In this document: positions 6,965 to 8,555 of the stretch, piece after piece
Numbering within the stretch: position 1 is the stretch's first letter
How the letters are laid out: each line of letters opens with the position of its first letter
Source: DATDRS01 sp035291605
GTDB taxonomy: Bacteria > Chloroflexota > Anaerolineae > Anaerolineales > UBA6663
DNA length: 8,555 bases
Assembly: GCA_035291605.1 (NCBI GenBank)
Contig: DATDRS010000229.1
Span: 1 to 8,555, forward strand
Direction of reading: 5' to 3'
Notes under the pieces: model-generated
What the model was told of the DNA's origin: nothing
Database searches by the model: none
What the model saw: the letters and a program-made list of their open reading frames with translations, nothing else
Position numbers and translations under genes: made by a program

Positions 6965-7213
6965 GTGACCAATTCAGCAAGAATAGTGATTTTCTTCGCC
7001 GAGGGACTCATCTCGCTCCTCTCCTACCAGGACGATTTCACCGTCGTTGGAGAGGCCGAAGACGCCGAGAGCGCCCGGGACCGGGCGCGTGCGCTTGAGC
7101 CAGACATCGTGCTGATGGATAAGGCACGACAAATGGCGGGATCGGGGGTCCCTGTGAGCGTCAAGCCCGAGCACCTCGGCGGGTTCACCCGCCTCCCGGC
7201 AACGGCGGGCTGA
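6965..7213 (+). pseudogene. Remnant of a second NarL-family response regulator (receiver domain fragment)
   Basis: From a GTG at 6965 the frame reads like the first part of a receiver domain, through GLISLLSYQDDFTVVGEAED and ALEPDIVLMD (residues 14-52, ending at 7120). The phospho-acceptor Asp is the last recognisable residue. After ARIVI the text jumps straight to FFAEGL, so the usual acidic segment (of the type ADDHT) is missing, consistent with an in-frame deletion of about five codons. After VLMD the sequence stops resembling a receiver, there is no output domain, and a stop comes at 7211. The fragment is not a close copy of the regulator at 604-1284, so it is probably the decayed relic of a different gene. 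It starts 29 bases after the methyltransferase. It cannot act as a phospho-receiver as it stands. Confidence 0.65.
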
Positions 7214-7233
7214 ACCGGCGTCTCGAGAGCCGG
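7178..7233. other. Cluster of hairpins in the convergent gap, no clear terminator
   Basis: GGCGGGT-TC-ACCCGCC (7178-7193) is a tight GC-rich hairpin. Its right arm could also pair with GGCGGG (7204-7209), giving mutually exclusive folds. A second hairpin, CCGGC (7215-7219) with GCCGG (7229-7233), encloses the palindrome TCTCGAGA. These lie at the decayed end of the exporter operon, opposite the end of the oxidoreductase gene. They might slow or stop transcription, but no T-tract follows. Between 7234 and 7310 I see nothing further. Confidence 0.3.
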
Positions 7234-7310
7234 CGGAACGGGCAACGGAAGGGCCGCTTGTTGAAAACCAGTCGCACCAGTGCGGCGCTAATCCCTTCAA
7301 TTGGACAGGC

Positions 7311-8153
7311 TTATTCTATGCCCGGCGGCCCCTGCCCAATGCGGGCGAGGATGCGCTTCTGCCCGGCGGCCATCCAGGCTTTTTCCGTGAGCGACCAAAG
7401 GGCTTCGATCCACCAGGTCGCGCCGGCCTCGGCCCAGGGACGAACAATGGTCGCCGCTTTCTTAAGGTTGTTGCCTGGCGTCTGGCCCTCCACGATGACG
7501 TCAAAGGGCGTGGTCTTGGTGCGATTCGCCTCGATAAAGGCTTTCATCTCCCGGATGTCTTTGGGCTTCGTCTTGCGATGCTTACCTGCGGGCGTCATCG
7601 TATTAGGCAACAAACCGTCATAGTGCAGGACACGCCGCATGGATTTCTCGCTCGGCCACGCGCCCACCACCCAGATCGGGATGCGCGGTTTCTGAACGGG
7701 CGGAGGCGGCGGCAGGAACGTCGTCTCGCGCACGTGATAATGTTTGCCGTCGTAGTTGAAAGGCTGCCCGCGCCACAGGCCGGTGAGGATGTCCAACCCC
7801 TCGTCGAGGAGTTCTGCCCGGATTTTGCGGTCGGTCTCTTCACCGAATTGCACGAACCCTGTGTCAATCGCCCCCAACCCAACCGCGAGGATCACCCGTC
7901 CGTTGGACAGGCGGTCGAGCGTCGCCGTCTCGCTCGCCAGTTTCCAGGGACGCCGCCGCGAGGCGGGGGTAATCATCGTGCCCAGGCGAATGCGCTTGGT
8001 AAGCATGGCGGCGGCAGTCAAAGTGACCCACGCATCCACTCCCCAGACGGGATCCCAGACGAAGAAACCATCCCAGCCCGCTTTTTCGGCCTCCCGGGCC
8101 ATCTCGGCGGCGGTGCGGGCATCGCCGCCAGGAAAAACGAAGCCATACTTCAT
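7311..8153 (-). CDS. LLM-class (luciferase-like) flavin/F420-dependent oxidoreductase
   Basis: The 280-residue protein matches the bacterial-luciferase-like TIM barrel family. It opens with the first barrel strand MKYGFVFPGG, followed by AREAEKAGWDGFFVWD (19-34) and then TKRIRLGTMITPASRRRPWKLA (52-73), the region around the cofactor. LDRLSNGRVILAVGLG (79-94) is the most conserved block. The PPPPPVQKPRIPIWVVG stretch (148-164) is also typical. Members use FMN or F420 to oxidise or reduce small organic substrates; the sequence does not fix which cofactor, and F420 is favoured only because it is common in the likely host group. The start ATG at 8153 has AAGGA (8163-8167) nine bases upstream. At 280 residues it is a little short for the family (often about 300-350) but complete. 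It is transcribed alone, convergent with the exporter operon. Confidence 0.85.
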   Translation of the reverse strand: MKYGFVFPGGDARTAAEMAREAEKAGWDGFFVWDPVWGVDAWVTLTAAAMLTKRIRLGTMITPASRRRPWKLASETATLDRLSNGRVILAVGLGAIDTGFVQFGEETDRKIRAELLDEGLDILTGLWRGQPFNYDGKHYHVRETTFLPPPPPVQKPRIPIWVVGAWPSEKSMRRVLHYDGLLPNTMTPAGKHRKTKPKDIREMKAFIEANRTKTTPFDVIVEGQTPGNNLKKAATIVRPWAEAGATWWIEALWSLTEKAWMAAGQKRILARIGQGPPGIE

Positions 8154-8204
8154 GGACAGTTTTCCTTGCGGTGTTGTAAGGAGGGGGCGACCGCTGGCTC
8201 TGGT

Positions 8205-8244
8205 GTGCAGGATTATACCCCCCTGCTTTCTCTGCGTGCAGGAT
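8205..8244 (-). promoter_or_regulatory. Promoter of the LLM oxidoreductase gene with paired direct repeats
   Basis: On the minus strand a consensus -10 box TATAAT lies at 8217-8212, about 60 bases before the ATG. No good -35 is found at 16-18 bases. The 9-mer ATCCTGCAC (minus strand) occurs twice, at 8213-8205 and 8244-8236, exactly 31 bp apart (about three helical turns). One copy overlaps the -10 box and the other covers the -35 zone. This suggests a regulator-controlled promoter, either activated because the -35 is weak or repressed by occupancy. Confidence 0.45.
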
Positions 8245-8257
8245 GTTTAAGACCAAA

Positions 8258-8286
8258 ACCTGTCAGGTTTCAGAAACCTGACAGGT
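8258..8286. repeat. 29-bp perfect palindrome (14-bp arms, one-base centre)
   Basis: Arms ACCTGTCAGGTTTC (8258-8271) and GAAACCTGACAGGT (8273-8286) are perfectly complementary around a single A at 8272. Each arm also contains its own short palindrome (CCTGTCAGG, CCTGACAGG). It lies between the membrane-anchor stop (8351) and the promoter of the oxidoreductase, both on the minus strand, so it could end transcription of the former. Followed on the minus strand, the right-hand end is GGTTTTGGTC, only a short T-run. It may instead be one copy of a dispersed palindromic repeat family; I recall similar intergenic palindromes in Chloroflexota but cannot verify this here. Confidence 0.75.
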
Positions 8287-8309
8287 CTGCCCCAACGGTC
8301 ATCTCCATC

Positions 8310-8344
8310 TACGGATCACTGATCGCTGTTTACTGATCACTCTC
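8310..8344. repeat. Degenerate heptad tandem repeat, consensus YACTGAT
   Basis: Reading in steps of seven gives TACGGAT, CACTGAT, CGCTGTT, TACTGAT and a partial CACTCTC. Four units match YACTGAT at five or more of seven positions, and ACTGATC recurs exactly 14 bases apart (8318-8324 and 8332-8338). It is non-coding and sits directly downstream of the membrane-anchor stop. It may be a slipped-strand repeat or part of the same dispersed element as the neighbouring palindrome. Confidence 0.5.
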
Positions 8345-8350
8345 CCCTGC

Positions 8351-8554
8351 TCAATCCCCCGCCGCGGCTGCTAACCTCGCCTCATGTTCCGCCTCAGGCA
8401 CAGCCCGATGGTCCACGATGTTGAGATACCGCGCGCCGAGGGTGAAGGCGAGCAGGCCGTAGGCCACGATCCCCGCGCCGCTGAGAAACTCGATCAGCGA
8501 CGGGACGTAGTCGGTGTAGCGGGCGGCAATCTCCTGCGGCAGGTAGGTGAGCAT
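8351..8554 (-). CDS. C-terminal fragment of a probable NrfD/HybB-type integral membrane subunit (5' end outside window)
   Basis: Only the last 67 residues are visible. They read as a short outside segment (LPQEIAARYTDYVPSLIEF), one membrane helix (about 22-44, GAGIVAYGLLAFTLGARYL), and a short charged tail ending EARLAAAAGD. The Y-x-P-S-x-x-E pattern before a last helix is what I associate with the C-termini of NrfD/PsrC/HybB quinone-binding anchors of respiratory complexes, but the fragment is too short to be sure. The ATG at 8554 lies at the very edge and is probably internal. Another polytopic membrane protein is the alternative. Confidence 0.45.
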   Translation of the reverse strand: MLTYLPQEIAARYTDYVPSLIEFLSGAGIVAYGLLAFTLGARYLNIVDHRAVPEAEHEARLAAAAGD

Positions 8555-8555
8555 G

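Noticed and set aside
7578..8336. Long plus-strand ORF (252 codons) opposite the LLM oxidoreductase
   Set aside because: It is antisense to a well-supported gene, its translation is rich in Arg, Pro and Gly without any recognisable domain, and it runs on through the palindrome and heptad repeat, so it is a shadow of GC-rich codon use.
8258..8344. CRISPR array or attachment site in the 8.2-8.35 kb gap
   Set aside because: There is only one palindrome and a short heptad run, with no repeat-spacer periodicity and no integrase or cas gene nearby.

Overview
The window looks like a piece of a moderately GC-rich bacterial chromosome, most likely from a Chloroflexota (Anaerolineae-like) organism. 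This assignment is an inference. It rests on a multiheme cytochrome tail with calcium-loop-like segments, an F420-type luciferase-like oxidoreductase, a NarL-type two-component pair beside an FtsX/MacB-type exporter, and a long intergenic palindrome of a kind I associate with that phylum. No rRNA, tRNA, transposase or CRISPR array is visible.

Layout: (1) Positions 2-478 (+) hold the C-terminal end of a c-type cytochrome that begins outside the window. (2) Positions 604-2528 (-) hold a two-component operon, a DesK/LiaS-like six-helix histidine kinase followed by a NarL/LuxR response regulator, joined by an ATGA stop/start overlap. (3) Positions 2529-2881 form a 353-base divergent control region. 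It contains two tandem 6-2-6 dyads (GTGACC-N2-GGTCAC type) 23 bp apart, an arrangement expected of a NarL-family regulator. (4) Positions 2882-6935 (+) look like one operon: ABC ATPase, large FtsX-family permease, a 40-residue single-helix membrane peptide with a strong ribosome binding site, a possible 16-codon coupling ORF, and a class I SAM methyltransferase. (5) Positions 6965-7213 (+) hold a wrecked receiver domain from another response regulator. (6) Positions 7311-8153 (-) hold an LLM-class oxidoreductase with its own -10 box. (7) Positions 8154-8350 are non-coding, with a 29-bp near-perfect palindrome and a heptad tandem repeat. (8) Positions 8351-8554 (-) hold the C-terminal end of a probable NrfD/HybB-type membrane anchor, also truncated by the window edge.

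The likely working unit is the centre: a membrane-sensing kinase/regulator pair that autoregulates and switches on a divergent exporter operon through the shared dyads. The operon adds a tiny membrane peptide and a methyltransferase to the usual ATPase/permease pair. The kinase/exporter pairing is familiar from cell-envelope stress and antimicrobial resistance loci. The attached peptide and methyltransferase are the least explained part. The two edge genes suggest a background of anaerobic or respiratory electron-transfer genes. The substrate of the exporter and of the methyltransferase cannot be read from the sequence.
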